Assembly (NCBI GenBank): GCA_016215025.1
Contig: JACRMI010000164.1
Coordinates: 124,001-188,000 of the forward strand
Direction of reading: 5' to 3'
DNA from: Chloroflexota bacterium
Lineage (GTDB): Bacteria; Chloroflexota; Anaerolineae; UBA4142
Length of the DNA stretch: 64,000 bases
Shown here: positions 17,543 through 26,702 of the stretch, one piece after another
How positions within the stretch are numbered: the first letter of the stretch is position 1
Layout of the letters: each line of letters opens with the position of its first letter
The notes under the pieces: generated by a model
The model's database searches: none
Seen by the model: only the letters and a program-made list of their open reading frames with translations
Told to the model about the DNA's origin: nothing
Program-made: the position numbers and the translations under genes

Positions 17543-19336
17543 ATGCGCGATCACACCGCATCTTTGATCGAAAATTTTGCCGCGTTGTCCCGGCTTGAGG
17601 ACTGTGCGCTCTCGCCCGATGGTCGCACGCTGGCGTACACCCGCCATGTCGATTCACATCACCAAATTTTTGCGCTGCCGATTGAACGCGGCGGCGAAGT
17701 TCGCATCACCGCAACGCTCGACGATTGCACCGAGCCACAATATTCACCCGATGGTCAGCATCTGGTTTATGTGCGTGAGCACGCGCTATGGATCGCCAAC
17801 GCGGATGGATCGAACGCACGCGAGTTGACGAATCATCCTGGCGGCAACACACATCCACGCTGGTCACCCGATGGCTCGCGCATCGCGTTCCTGTCGCGGC
17901 GGCGCGGTTGGTCGCATATTTGGACCATCGCCGCCAGTGAACTCCAGTCTAAACAGATCACGCGCGGCGAATTCGACGTGTGTAATCCAACGTGGTCGCA
18001 GGACGGCAAGTGCTTGGCGTACGATTCTTGGCGCACCGATGACATTCAAACCCGCGCGGTCTATCTCATCACGTCGAACGGCGGCGAAGAACTTGTCAGC
18101 GTGAAAGGTTCGTGGAGTGGCGCGCCCAGTTTTTCGCCGGACGGTCGCACGCTGGCGTTTCTCTCCGATCAAACCGGCTGGTTTCACATCTACCTCTACG
18201 ATACCCAACTCCGCATCACACATCAACTCACGCGCGGCGAGTTTGAGGACGGCGGGTCGCATTTTTACGACATCGATCCGCGCGGCGGTCCGCTGTTTTC
18301 TCCTGATGGCAAACAAATTGCGTTCGTGCGCCATCGCGAGGGCAAGATCGATGTGTGGGTGGTCGATGTGGCAACCGGCGACGCCAAGCGTATTTCTTCC
18401 ATCGATGGACGTCATCGATTGATCGGTTGGCTGCCGGATAGCAAGCACATTGCAGCAATGTGCAGCCAGTCATCGACGCCGGGTGATGTGTGGTTGTTAT
18501 CGACCGACAGTGAGCCGATTCAACTCATCGACTCGTCGATCGCCGAATTGAAATCGCGCACGCATCAACCCGAATGGATTGCATATCCCTCACCCGACGA
18601 TTTGAAGATTCCGGCGGCGCTGCTTCGCCCGCTCGAAAAAACCAAAGCGCCTGCCGTCGTTTTTATTCACGGTGGACCCAACTCGATGTTTGGCGACGAT
18701 TACTATCCGTTGCCGCAGATTCTCGCCCAGGAAGGATACGTCGTGCTTTTGCCAAATTATCGCGGCAGCACCGGCTATGGCAACGTCTTTCGCAATGCGA
18801 ACATGCGTGAGTGGGGCAACGCCGATGCGATGGACATTGTTTACGCCGCGCGCTGGCTCAAGTCGCAATCGTTCGTCGATCCAGATCGAATCGCGGTGGT
18901 TGGTCCAAGCTACGGCGGTTATCTTGCGCTGTCCGCGCTCACGCTTGCGCCGGAACTGTTCTGCGCTGGCGTCGATATGTACGGCGATTCGGAAATTGCC
19001 GAGGCATATCATCACGAAGATCGCGAAGCACGCATGGATTTGCTGCGGCACATGGGCACGCCCGAAGAAAATGCGGAAGGATACCGGCGCGGCTCGCCGC
19101 TGTATCAAGCGGAGAAAATTCAAGCGCCGCTTTTGCTTCTGCACGGCAAGGATGATCAGATGGTCGCGCCGCTGATGAGCGAAAAAATGATCGCCGCGCT
19201 CAAAATCGAAAACAAGTACGTCGAATCGCATTTCTACGACGGCGAAGAGCATGGATTCGACAAGCCCGAAAATAAGAAAGACGCATGGGAACGCATCGTC
19301 AAATTCTTGAATCGATTTTGCCGAGATGAAAAGTAG
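17543..19336 (+). CDS. S9-family prolyl oligopeptidase-like serine peptidase
   Basis: 597 residues. The N-terminal half (about 20-340) is a TolB/PD40-type beta-propeller with repeated YSPDGQ, WSPDGS and FSPDGR motifs. The C-terminal half is an alpha/beta-hydrolase with the catalytic triad Ser456 (GPSYGGYLAL), Asp537 or Asp538 (GKDDQMV) and His570 (EEHGFD). This is the arrangement of the S9C acylaminoacyl/dipeptidyl-peptidase group, which trims short peptides. There is no signal peptide, so it is likely cytoplasmic. A GAGGAG site lies before ATG 17543. Confidence 0.93.
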   Translation: MRDHTASLIENFAALSRLEDCALSPDGRTLAYTRHVDSHHQIFALPIERGGEVRITATLDDCTEPQYSPDGQHLVYVREHALWIANADGSNARELTNHPGGNTHPRWSPDGSRIAFLSRRRGWSHIWTIAASELQSKQITRGEFDVCNPTWSQDGKCLAYDSWRTDDIQTRAVYLITSNGGEELVSVKGSWSGAPSFSPDGRTLAFLSDQTGWFHIYLYDTQLRITHQLTRGEFEDGGSHFYDIDPRGGPLFSPDGKQIAFVRHREGKIDVWVVDVATGDAKRISSIDGRHRLIGWLPDSKHIAAMCSQSSTPGDVWLLSTDSEPIQLIDSSIAELKSRTHQPEWIAYPSPDDLKIPAALLRPLEKTKAPAVVFIHGGPNSMFGDDYYPLPQILAQEGYVVLLPNYRGSTGYGNVFRNANMREWGNADAMDIVYAARWLKSQSFVDPDRIAVVGPSYGGYLALSALTLAPELFCAGVDMYGDSEIAEAYHHEDREARMDLLRHMGTPEENAEGYRRGSPLYQAEKIQAPLLLLHGKDDQMVAPLMSEKMIAALKIENKYVESHFYDGEEHGFDKPENKKDAWERIVKFLNRFCRDEK

Positions 19337-19374
19337 CGCGAGCGGCTCGCTCGCGGGCGAGCCGCCCGCGCTAC
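19333..19374. repeat. REP-like palindrome after the S9 peptidase gene
   Basis: GTAGCGCG...AGCGGCTCGC and GCGAGCCGC...CGCGCTAC form a strong GC-rich stem without a T-run. A related half-copy is at 15553-15578. It may act as a transcript end or be a dispersed palindrome. Confidence 0.6.
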
Positions 19375-19453
19375 CCAAATCACCTGCATTGTGTTAGAAT
19401 AACCGCAGTCAAGAAACGCACAACAACATTATTGCTTTGACGAGGAGGTCACG

Positions 19454-20929
19454 ATGGTCGCTCCGATGACATCTGCGGATGAACGCGGATTGCGCGGCGT
19501 CAGTCTCGATAGCCGCATTCGTCAATTGTTTTTCGGCATGTCGCCGGAAAAACTAAAAGCGTTGGCGCAGCAAGTGACCGAACAAGCCACCAAGCGCGAA
19601 CTGATCTATTTTCGCGACGGTCAGCAAGAAACCATCAACGTGATGCTCCGCCCCGCCGGTATCTTTTCCGAACAGCTCAACTATTTCCACTATGTTTCCC
19701 TCACGCTCGTCGGCGCGCTCAAGCGCATGCCCGAACTTTACCTCAAAGATTTCAACATCCGCGAAGTGGTCCCGCTCGAAGAACTCGAAGCGAAATGGTT
19801 ATGGGACACCTGGGGCGCGAGTCACAATCAATTTCACACCGTCTTTGGTCGCTTGGATGCCATCGTCGATTTGACCAGTCCATTTTGGAAAGACACACTC
19901 GCGTTTATCGAACCGAATCTCGTCGGCGTCGGCGGCATTCATCTCATCCCCACTGCCGAAGGAATCGTCCGCGACATTATGGTTCCCGCCTTGCAAGAAA
20001 TCGCGCCCGACCTCGATCTGGAATCGAGCCAGGACTTGCGCGATCTTTTCATTCTCGAACTCACCGATCATGCGGAAGCGATCGAGCGCAAAGGCAAAAC
20101 GATTTGCTTGGTCGATCCGAAATATGCGGGCGATGGACCGAACGAGTTGGAAACGCTGACGAATTACTATCGCACGCGTGGCTATGACATTTACCACGCC
20201 GACCCAACCGAACTAGTCTTGCGCAATAACGAAGTGTACTACGAAGGGCACATGATCGACGTGGCGTACCGCGATTACGACGTGCGCGATCTCGCCTCAC
20301 AGGAAAAAGAAGGCGAGAACATGCGCGCGATCAAGCACTTGTTCAAGCACAATCAAATGGTGTCGTCGATGGCGGGCGATTTTGATCACAAGTCGTGCTT
20401 TGAAGTGTTCACCGATCCGCGTTTTTCGCAGTATTTTAGTGTTGACGAGCGCAATATTTTTCGACATCACGTTTTGTGGACGCGCATCCTCCGCGAAACA
20501 CGGACGACCGACCCGCACAACGAAATCATCGACTTGATCGAATACGTCCGCAAGAACCGCGAGATTCTCGTCATCAAACCGAATCGCTCGTACGGCGGCG
20601 AGAGCGTGTTGATTGGTCCATCGGTGACAGACGGCGAATGGGCAGACGCAATTGAACTCGCGTTGAAAGAGCCGGGCGGCTGGGTGGTGCAGCGCCTCGC
20701 CAAGATTAGCGTCTATGAATTCCCCGTCCTCGCCGACGACGGTTCCATCCAAGCCGCGCCGTTCTACGTCGTCGTCGGTCTCGCCTCGACCAAGTACGGT
20801 GTTGCGATCTTGGGACGGGCGTCGCAAAAGCAAGTGGTCAACGTGGCGCAGCGCGGTGGAATGCTGGCGGTGTTGGTTGGTCGGCACGCGCCGCGCATTT
20901 TGCCGCCGGGGTATGGCAGAACATCGTAG
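19454..20929 (+). CDS. Putative circularly permuted ATP-grasp-like protein
   Basis: 491 residues, no signal peptide, start ATG 19454 after a GAGGAGG site. I do not recognise a named family with certainty. The C-terminal part has ATP-grasp-like features: VIKPNRSYGGESVLIG, GGWVVQRLAKISVYEFPV, and a basic/acidic pattern expected of nucleotide-binding beta-strands. The N-terminal part has FHYVSLTLVGALKRMPELYL and YDVRDL, which recall glutathionylspermidine-synthase-like and circularly permuted ATP-grasp proteins. If right, it would join an acid to an amine using ATP. It is a single gene with no partner that reveals a substrate. Confidence 0.55.
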   Translation: MVAPMTSADERGLRGVSLDSRIRQLFFGMSPEKLKALAQQVTEQATKRELIYFRDGQQETINVMLRPAGIFSEQLNYFHYVSLTLVGALKRMPELYLKDFNIREVVPLEELEAKWLWDTWGASHNQFHTVFGRLDAIVDLTSPFWKDTLAFIEPNLVGVGGIHLIPTAEGIVRDIMVPALQEIAPDLDLESSQDLRDLFILELTDHAEAIERKGKTICLVDPKYAGDGPNELETLTNYYRTRGYDIYHADPTELVLRNNEVYYEGHMIDVAYRDYDVRDLASQEKEGENMRAIKHLFKHNQMVSSMAGDFDHKSCFEVFTDPRFSQYFSVDERNIFRHHVLWTRILRETRTTDPHNEIIDLIEYVRKNREILVIKPNRSYGGESVLIGPSVTDGEWADAIELALKEPGGWVVQRLAKISVYEFPVLADDGSIQAAPFYVVVGLASTKYGVAILGRASQKQVVNVAQRGGMLAVLVGRHAPRILPPGYGRTS

Positions 20930-20953
20930 GGACGATTAATTGAACGTCCCTAC
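20926..20953. terminator. Short hairpin at the end of the ATP-grasp-like gene
   Basis: GTAGGGACG and CGTCCCTAC form a 9-bp stem that overlaps the stop codon. The T-run is weak. Confidence 0.5.
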
Positions 20954-20960
20954 ATTTGTT

Positions 20961-20989
20961 TTGACATTTCAAGCGAACGGCGATAAAAT
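20961..20989 (+). promoter_or_regulatory. Sigma70-type promoter of tRNA-Leu
   Basis: TTGACA (20961-20966), 17 nt, TAAAAT (20984-20989), 20 nt before the tRNA 5' end. Confidence 0.72.
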
Positions 20990-21009
20990 CGCACACGACA
21001 ACTGAATAC

Positions 21010-21093
21010 GGGGCGATGGCGAAATGGCAGCCGCGACGGACTTAAAATCCGTTGGAGTAATCCTCCGTGTGGGTTCGACTCCCTCTCGCCCCA
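21010..21093 (+). tRNA. tRNA-Leu (anticodon TAA)
   Basis: An 84-nt class II tRNA. The acceptor stem is GGGGCGA/TCGCCCC with discriminator A73. The anticodon stem is ACGGA/TCCGT with loop CTTAAAA. The long variable arm (TGGAGTAATCCTCCG) is as expected for Leu, and the T arm has a GTTCGAC core. No CCA is encoded. Its last 22 nt recur, with one mismatch, at 34174-34195, which marks it as a likely integration site. Confidence 0.96.
21072..21093 (+). repeat. attL-like repeat (3' end of tRNA-Leu)
   Basis: The 22-nt 3' end of the tRNA, from GGTTCGACTC to the discriminator, matches 34174-34195 in 21 of 22 positions in direct orientation. Confidence 0.65.
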
Positions 21094-21104
21094 CATCAGA
21101 CTCC

Positions 21105-21149
21105 AAGAACGCAGGTTCGCGCTGACGAGACCTGCGTTTCTTGTTTTTC
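21105..21149 (+). terminator. Terminator of tRNA-Leu
   Basis: AAGAACGCAGGT pairs with ACCTGCGTTTCTT around an 18-nt loop and is followed by a TTGTTTTT tract, 12 nt after the tRNA. Confidence 0.75.
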
Positions 21150-21207
21150 TGTTTGAAAAGTGTTAACTGAAATACCAAAGTAGGATTGATGGATGCCTTG
21201 GCGATCA

Positions 21208-21670
21208 TTAGTTTTTGCCGGTGGGTGAATGCCAATCATGTAACGTATCTATCCAATCGATAATTTTACGCCGCACCCGGTCGATGATCGACAATCGCGA
21301 TAAGGGCTGATGTACTAGATCGAGCGATGCGTTGATTACTCGAACTTGGTCTTGCATGGACATGATGCGCGATTGCTGCCCCGACCAAAAGAGAGTTTGG
21401 TCGCCACCTGAATTTACGCCAATGAGCAAGAGGCTGAGGCGTTCCTCCAACAACGACATCGCCAATTCCGGTTGCGCGACATTGTTATCAAAGATACTCA
21501 CGTCCGGCATGAGCGCGCACAGTTCAGTTAGAGTTGGTAACGGCGACGGCAAGGAAATAATCCAAGGGTGAGCATTGCTGGAGACTCAACCAAATCGTTC
21601 GCAGGATCAAAGACTTGCCGTAGAGGACTAATCGCCGTTTCCTTCGACTCCGCTCAGGACAGGTTTCCAT
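21208..21670 (-). pseudogene. Frameshifted paralogue of the small orphan protein at 30840-31184
   Basis: Two minus-strand frames together match the intact 114-residue protein at 30840-31184. The 5' part reads RRLVLYGKSLIL (intact copy RRVVLYGNSIAL). The 3' part, in another frame, reads LLLIGVNSGGDQTLFWSGQ (intact copy LVLVGVGQASGDVLVLSGQ). The frame changes near 21555-21575. The first codons of the 5' part come from a repeat fragment (CTGAGCGGAGTCGAAGG at about 21642-21667), so the original start may have been replaced. This looks like a decaying copy, although a sequencing error at the shift would restore a full gene. Function unknown. Confidence 0.6.
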
Positions 21671-21726
21671 CTCGTAATCACCGGAACAGAAACGTCGATG
21701 GCTCACAATGTTCCAAGGGACAAGAA

Positions 21727-21757
21727 AGGGACAGTCTCTACCACGAGAGACTGTCCC
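21727..21757 (-). terminator. Hairpin downstream of the S8 peptidase gene
   Basis: AGGGACAGTCTCT and AGAGACTGTCCCT form a perfect 13-bp stem with a 5-nt loop, between the subtilase gene and the remnant. There is no T-run. A similar stem (CAGTCCGGCTGG...) lies before the regulator/orphan pair at 31270-31315. Confidence 0.5.
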
Positions 21758-21844
21758 TAGGGGCGGTAGAATATCGACCGCCAGTGGCGACGACATATTT
21801 ACCCTGCAAAGGTCTTCAGGTAACCTTCGCAAGGCAAGTTTCCC

Positions 21845-23434
21845 TTAACGTCTCGGCGTCGTTGCTGCAGCAATATTTGAATAGGCTGATGTGCCACTCG
21901 CATTGTAAGCGTGGACGCGGTAGCGATAGGTCGTATTCGCGCTTAGCCCGGTGTTCGAATAGGTGGTGATGTTCGCTCCCACCGTGGCGATTCGTGCAAA
22001 GTTGGTGCAAGTTGATCCTTTGCAGCGCTCAATGTAAAAGCCAGTTTCGTTAGTGGCATTGTCCGTCCAGGTGAGATTGATCTGGTTCTTGGAGATCGTA
22101 GTCGCCACCAAGTTGGTTGGTGCAGCCGGAGGATTGCCTCCGCTTCCTGGCACCAGCACTGGGTTGAAGATAGTGGTATTGCTCACATCCAGCAATGGTT
22201 CTTGAATCCCATCGCCCGAGTCATCGGTCCAATTGTAATTGCCAGCTGCCTTGACCTGGTTGTACAGGTTGTATACATCTGTGGCATTATTCGGGTTGTT
22301 GACACTGGCTAGCAGTGCTAGTGCGCCAGCCGCGTGTGGGCTTGCCATCGAAGTTCCGCTGATGGTGCCATACGATCCTTGCTCGATTGGGTACGTAGAC
22401 AGGATGCACACCCCCGGCGCGGCGACATCAATTTCGGGTCCCCAGTTGCTAAAGTCAGCCAGTGTGTCGTCCTGGTCGGTGCGGCAGGTAGGGCTACCCA
22501 GACCGCCGGGAATGCCGTCAAAGTCTGCCAATGCGCTGACCGACAACACATTGTTAAAGCCACCCGGACTGTAGTTCCTGGCGTCCGCGTCATCATTGCC
22601 GGCGGCAACTGCGAAGGCAACGCCTTTGTTAACTGCGCCTTGGATGGCGTCGTACTCTGCCTGGCTAAAGCCACTCCCGCCCAAACTCATATTAGCGACC
22701 TCGATAGTATCCGCGTGCGCAGCGACCCAGTCGATTCCGGCGACGATTTGCGAACTGTAGCCGGATCCGCTAGAACTCAATACTTTAACTGGCCAGATGC
22801 GTGCTCCTGGCGCTACGCCTACCACGCCAATGCCATTATCGAGCGCGCCTATTGTACCGGCAACGTGTGTGCCATGGTAATGATCATCGTCACCGCCAGA
22901 TACGCACTTGGCAGTAAAGGGCCACCAGTTGTAGCAGTTGACGCCGACCTGCACATTCAAATCGGGATGCTGCAAATCCACCCCCGTGTCAATGACGGCG
23001 ACGTCAACGTCCACTCGGTAATCATCGACGCCATTGATGGCTATTTCCGAGTTAGTATTTGCAAAGATACGTTGGATGCCGGTGGACACTGCCTGATCGC
23101 TGATATGGCGCTCCATATCCTCTACCACATATGCCACGCGCGGGTCATGTCGCAAAGCTTCCAGTCGTCCAGGCGGAACGAGCGCAGACATCCCTTTCAA
23201 TGCATGCTGGTAGACGAAGCCGAGTTGTAGACCGTGTGCGTTTGCTACGGCTGGAGCTTCAGTTACTGGGTTTACCGTATTTTTGAACACGATAACATAC
23301 GGCGTGCCTGCCGGGGCAGCTGCCCGGATCGAGCTGACCGGCATCATCAAACAAAGTAGAACGGCGAACAAAAAGCTCACCGACAAAAGCCGCTTGAAGA
23401 AGCGGTTCTTACATTGAATGGTCGTGGTCTTCAT
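21845..23434 (-). CDS. Secreted subtilisin-like serine peptidase (S8) with C-terminal FnIII domain
   Basis: 529 residues from ATG 23434, preceded by GGAGGAAAAC; the longer open frame reaches into the leader repeat. Order: signal peptide (about 1-40), I9-type inhibitory propeptide (about 45-110), S8 catalytic domain with Asp149 (VIDTGVD), His187 (HGTHVAG), Asn280 (AAGN) and Ser362 (GTSMASPHA), then a fibronectin-III domain (about 438-529). It should be exported, self-processed and active on proteins outside the cell. Its FnIII module closely resembles that of the M14 peptidase upstream. One copy of the island's leader element (23459-23532) ends about 25 bp before the start. Confidence 0.94.
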   Translation of the reverse strand: MKTTTIQCKNRFFKRLLSVSFLFAVLLCLMMPVSSIRAAAPAGTPYVIVFKNTVNPVTEAPAVANAHGLQLGFVYQHALKGMSALVPPGRLEALRHDPRVAYVVEDMERHISDQAVSTGIQRIFANTNSEIAINGVDDYRVDVDVAVIDTGVDLQHPDLNVQVGVNCYNWWPFTAKCVSGGDDDHYHGTHVAGTIGALDNGIGVVGVAPGARIWPVKVLSSSGSGYSSQIVAGIDWVAAHADTIEVANMSLGGSGFSQAEYDAIQGAVNKGVAFAVAAGNDDADARNYSPGGFNNVLSVSALADFDGIPGGLGSPTCRTDQDDTLADFSNWGPEIDVAAPGVCILSTYPIEQGSYGTISGTSMASPHAAGALALLASVNNPNNATDVYNLYNQVKAAGNYNWTDDSGDGIQEPLLDVSNTTIFNPVLVPGSGGNPPAAPTNLVATTISKNQINLTWTDNATNETGFYIERCKGSTCTNFARIATVGANITTYSNTGLSANTTYRYRVHAYNASGTSAYSNIAAATTPRR

Positions 23435-23458
23435 GTTTTCCTCCATTTCGTAGAGAAT

Positions 23459-23532
23459 GCGAATCGTCAATTACATTCTTAAACAGACCAAGCGTACTCC
23501 GCTAGCAAGGTCTTTGATTGGCACCTCTTACT
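23459..23532 (-). repeat. Island leader element, copy A (before S8 peptidase)
   Basis: About 74 bp that align without gaps to copies B (27436-27517) and C (30761-30842). Conserved words on the minus strand are AAGAATGT and TGACGATTC, with GGTGCC or GATGCC at the other end. In each copy a 17-codon frame starting GTG or ATG ends at the same place, but substitutions are spread over all codon positions, so coding is not proven. Confidence 0.65.
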
Positions 23533-23616
23533 GCTCGCCAGACCAAGCCCGTGATATTGAATTGAATCGCGGGCTTGGTGTTCTGTGAAAACTGCAAGCT
23601 TGTCAGATCGCCAGTC

Positions 23617-25671
23617 CTAGTACGTCACGCGCACCGCAATCCAGTCCAAGGAAAAGTCGCGCGCGGTCGAACTGGCGACATTGATAATGCGCACACGGAA
23701 ACTGGTATTCGAGAGATTACTCAAACTCCATGTACGCCCCCAGGTGTCTGCCGCGCCGCCAAGAATATAAGTGGCTTCACTGGTGGTCAACGTTGGCGTG
23801 GACTTGGTTGCCGTCCAGGTCGTGCCGCCATCCCAGGATAACTGCACGCACATCTTGGGCGAGTTCGACGCCGAATCCACCTTGGCATCCAGACGCACCT
23901 CAATCCCTGCGACCGTCGCGCCGGGGAGTGAAATGTTGTAGTTGTAGTAGCGGTGTTTGTCTTTCTGGGTGCTCGTGCAAGACGTGGTCGAGCTTGTGCC
24001 GCTGTTGTTGTCTATGGCGAACACGCCATCGTCGGCGTAGGCGTTGACTGGATTTACCTCAAAGCCGTTGCCATCGCCGCCCGTGTTGGCTGCGTTCGCG
24101 CTTGGGCTGAGCCAGCCAGTATTGGAAGGAGTGAGCGTTGTCGTGCTGGCGACGTTGGTGTATCCGGAATCGCCGACGCCGTTGTAAGCACGCACCCGGT
24201 AACTGTAGCTCGTCGAGCTAGTCAGTCCGGTATTCGAATAGCTGGTGACATTGGCTCCCACCGTCGCCACCTGCGCAAAGTTACTACAGCCCGCGCCGGT
24301 GCACCGCTCGATCTTGAACCCCACCTCATTCGTTGAGCCATCCGTCCACGCCAGATTGATCTGACTGCCCGAGATAGCAGTCGCCGTCAGGTTCGACGGA
24401 TCCGCCGGCAGTCCGCCACAGTACTGCGCCTCTTTGCCGATCACCTTGTAAGGGCAATCAGACTTGTCGAGGAGATAGCGCACCGCGGCATCATTGACGC
24501 TGGTCAACGCCGTGATTTGCGAACCGGGAGGGTAAAATGTGGTGCTTCCCATTTCAAAGGTGTACATGAAAATTTTGTGCGTCCCATACGCCCAGTCGTC
24601 GGTGGTCCCATCTGTGATGTAGAGATCGCTTGCCTGCTGCGGCGTGTAGCCGTTGGTGGCAGCCATCGCCTGTCCCATCGCAACGAACACACCATGATCG
24701 TCCTGGGTCATGTCGGAAGGCACATCGGTATAGGTGTAGCCATAGGGCCACAGAACCAGTTGGGCATACGAGTGGAACGTGATGGAGGTTTTGATCTGTT
24801 GCTTGCCACCTACCACCCGACTGTTGATAAAGTCCCGAATGCGTTGCGTCTCCGGCGCGGAGAAGGCTGATGCGCCGCGATAGGTCTCGCTCGACGGGAA
24901 GCCGGACGACCCGCCGCAACAGCCCCACTTGTAGCCATAGTTGCGGTTCAGATCGGTGCCGATGTAGGACGATCCGGAGTTGGGCTGGCGATTCTTGCGC
25001 CACGAGCGATACGTGCCGGTCGCGATGTCATACTCGCTACCGTCTGGATTGGTGGTGAAAATGATATAGACTTCGCGCGAGTTCACCATGTCGGTGATTT
25101 GTTGATCGGTTCCATAGTTATCGACCAGCAAGTGCAAGACGTAGAGCGTCATCTCGACCGTAATGTGTTCGCGGGCGTGATGCTGACCGATGAACAACAC
25201 TTCGGGTTCGTTTTCGTCGGTGGCAGCATTGTCGCTGATCTTGACCGCCCACATTTCGCGACCCTCGTAGGAGAGTCCGATGCTAAATCGACTGACGATA
25301 TCCGGATGCGCATTGGCAACAGCTAGGATTTCGTCGCTCATCTCGGCATAATTGTGATAGGCGGCATCGGCAGGCGGAAAGTCCAGAGGACCGACTACGG
25401 GCTGGATCGGATAGCCCAGCGCGGCGATTGCACTTGCTTCTTGCGGGGTGGCACTGACGATCACATACTGCTTGCCGATCTCGTCGATGGACGCGCCGGT
25501 CTTGGCAATCGCCGTGCGATCCTCACGGTTAATCACTTTGTCCACGCGGTAGACGGCTATATCGTAGCTCTCGGCACCTGGCTGTGGCGGAGCAGCTGAA
25601 GCTGTCATCACCCCTCCCAGCAGGACGATCACTGCAACTGTCGCCAGCATCCAATAGATGAACTGCTTCAT
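23617..25671 (-). CDS. Secreted M14 zinc carboxypeptidase with FnIII and C-terminal beta domain
   Basis: 684 residues with a signal peptide (about 1-26). After a propeptide-like segment (about 35-100), the M14 domain (about 105-400) carries zinc ligands His165 and Glu168 (HHARE) and His300 (TFHSYAQ), and catalytic Glu373 (YTFEMG), with NPDGSEY and TDLNRNY for substrate binding. A FnIII domain (about 425-515) follows, then a beta-sandwich C-terminal domain (about 520-684) ending DWIAVRVTY. The ATG has a clear AAAGGAGA site. It should remove C-terminal residues from peptides outside the cell, a natural partner of the S8 endopeptidase encoded next. Confidence 0.94.
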   Translation of the reverse strand: MKQFIYWMLATVAVIVLLGGVMTASAAPPQPGAESYDIAVYRVDKVINREDRTAIAKTGASIDEIGKQYVIVSATPQEASAIAALGYPIQPVVGPLDFPPADAAYHNYAEMSDEILAVANAHPDIVSRFSIGLSYEGREMWAVKISDNAATDENEPEVLFIGQHHAREHITVEMTLYVLHLLVDNYGTDQQITDMVNSREVYIIFTTNPDGSEYDIATGTYRSWRKNRQPNSGSSYIGTDLNRNYGYKWGCCGGSSGFPSSETYRGASAFSAPETQRIRDFINSRVVGGKQQIKTSITFHSYAQLVLWPYGYTYTDVPSDMTQDDHGVFVAMGQAMAATNGYTPQQASDLYITDGTTDDWAYGTHKIFMYTFEMGSTTFYPPGSQITALTSVNDAAVRYLLDKSDCPYKVIGKEAQYCGGLPADPSNLTATAISGSQINLAWTDGSTNEVGFKIERCTGAGCSNFAQVATVGANVTSYSNTGLTSSTSYSYRVRAYNGVGDSGYTNVASTTTLTPSNTGWLSPSANAANTGGDGNGFEVNPVNAYADDGVFAIDNNSGTSSTTSCTSTQKDKHRYYNYNISLPGATVAGIEVRLDAKVDSASNSPKMCVQLSWDGGTTWTATKSTPTLTTSEATYILGGAADTWGRTWSLSNLSNTSFRVRIINVASSTARDFSLDWIAVRVTY

Positions 25672-25767
25672 GGGAGTCTCCTTTCTCTCTGATGAGTAAG
25701 CAAGGTCAATACGTTGTGATCGGATTGCGTTGTGGGTTGAAGATGTTTGTTGCTGGCATACCTCCTC

Positions 25768-26307
25768 TTAGCGAAAAAAATCGATCCAACGAATCGAGAA
25801 GGAACGATATCCTTCCGGCGCAAAATCCTTTGGCATGGTGATCTCAAAATAACCGGAATCAGATGCTCCAGACGATTTAGATTGATCGCTAATTTTCCTG
25901 ATCCCCATCCAGAATTGGGAATCGGATGTGATAGCTTGCTCACTACCTTGAGGCGAAATCACGCGTTGAGTTTCTGAGTGGCTGGCACTGCTCGACACTG
26001 AGGCAATGATCGTCGTTTTCTTGTACACGAGTCGATATTCTTCGAGACCCTTCAAATGCAATCGAACGACGATGTTTTGCGGTGGTGTCCCAGAAATGAA
26101 TTCGACAGTTGCGGAGCCAATGCCGCGCTGACTGTGCACATCAAAGACAAATGTATCGCCTTGTGCGCTCGCCATTATTTCATTTCCTTCGCCTTGGGCG
26201 GCAACGGTAAAAATGGGCGGGCGCGTTTCAGGTGCGTTCGTTGACGCAGCGCAGCCGGTCAGCAACGCGCAAGTTATCAGCAAGCCGATGGCATAATGAA
26301 ATTGCAT
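25768..26307 (-). CDS. Lipoprotein of unknown function
   Basis: 179 residues with a signal peptide and lipobox LLTGC (Cys at about 19). The mature part is beta-rich, with a Ser-rich middle (VSSSASHSE) and a C-terminal FEITMPKDFAPEGYRSF segment. I recognise no family. It lies between the M14 gene and the first small lipoprotein cassette. It has neither the leader element nor the GGCACC hairpin. Confidence 0.7.
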   Translation of the reverse strand: MQFHYAIGLLITCALLTGCAASTNAPETRPPIFTVAAQGEGNEIMASAQGDTFVFDVHSQRGIGSATVEFISGTPPQNIVVRLHLKGLEEYRLVYKKTTIIASVSSSASHSETQRVISPQGSEQAITSDSQFWMGIRKISDQSKSSGASDSGYFEITMPKDFAPEGYRSFSIRWIDFFR

Positions 26308-26702
26308 ATGAGCCAGGTATCACTCCACGGCGAAATCCCCAGAACGAAAAAAGCGACTCGAACGCGAGTCGCTTCGTGAACTCTGCAATGATCCAATCTG
26401 GCAGAAATGCAAGCCGTGAGAATGATTCGTTGAACTTTATTGGTCATACTCATTGTACAGCGATTTTCATGGAGCGTCAATCGTTTTTATCCCTGGTGAT
26501 TATTCGCATCTGTCATTTCTCGCTTCGCTCGAAACCCTGGCACTGCCCGTCAGGGCAAGTGTGACAAACACGTTGCATATTGCGTTTGTTTCGCTCTAGT
26601 TCTGCTTCAACGAGCGGCACCGGGAAATCCCGATGCCGCTGTCCGAATCTTCATGAATCTGACTGTTGGAAGTTGATCTTCCACAGCCAACCTGTGTCTT
26701 TA
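26308..26702. other. Non-coding gap with two hairpins and a repeat fragment
   Basis: No gene is seen here. A stem AAGCGACTCG/CGAGTCGCTT with a flanking A-run (about 26345-26374) would end minus-strand transcripts. A GTCATTTCTCGCTTCGCTCG fragment of the MITE-like family lies near 26516. The hairpin at 26613-26640 belongs to the lipoprotein cassette that follows. Confidence 0.6.
26613..26640 (-). terminator. GGCACC-type hairpin, copy 1
   Basis: AGCGGCACCGGGA, a 2-nt loop and TCCCGATGCCGCT (one mismatch), 60 bp after the end of the lipoprotein gene at 26703. Copies follow the genes ending at 29436 and 30076. Confidence 0.65.

Noticed and set aside
22334-23230. A 298-residue plus-strand protein
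   Set aside because: It is fully antisense to the S8 peptidase domain and shows no family signal.
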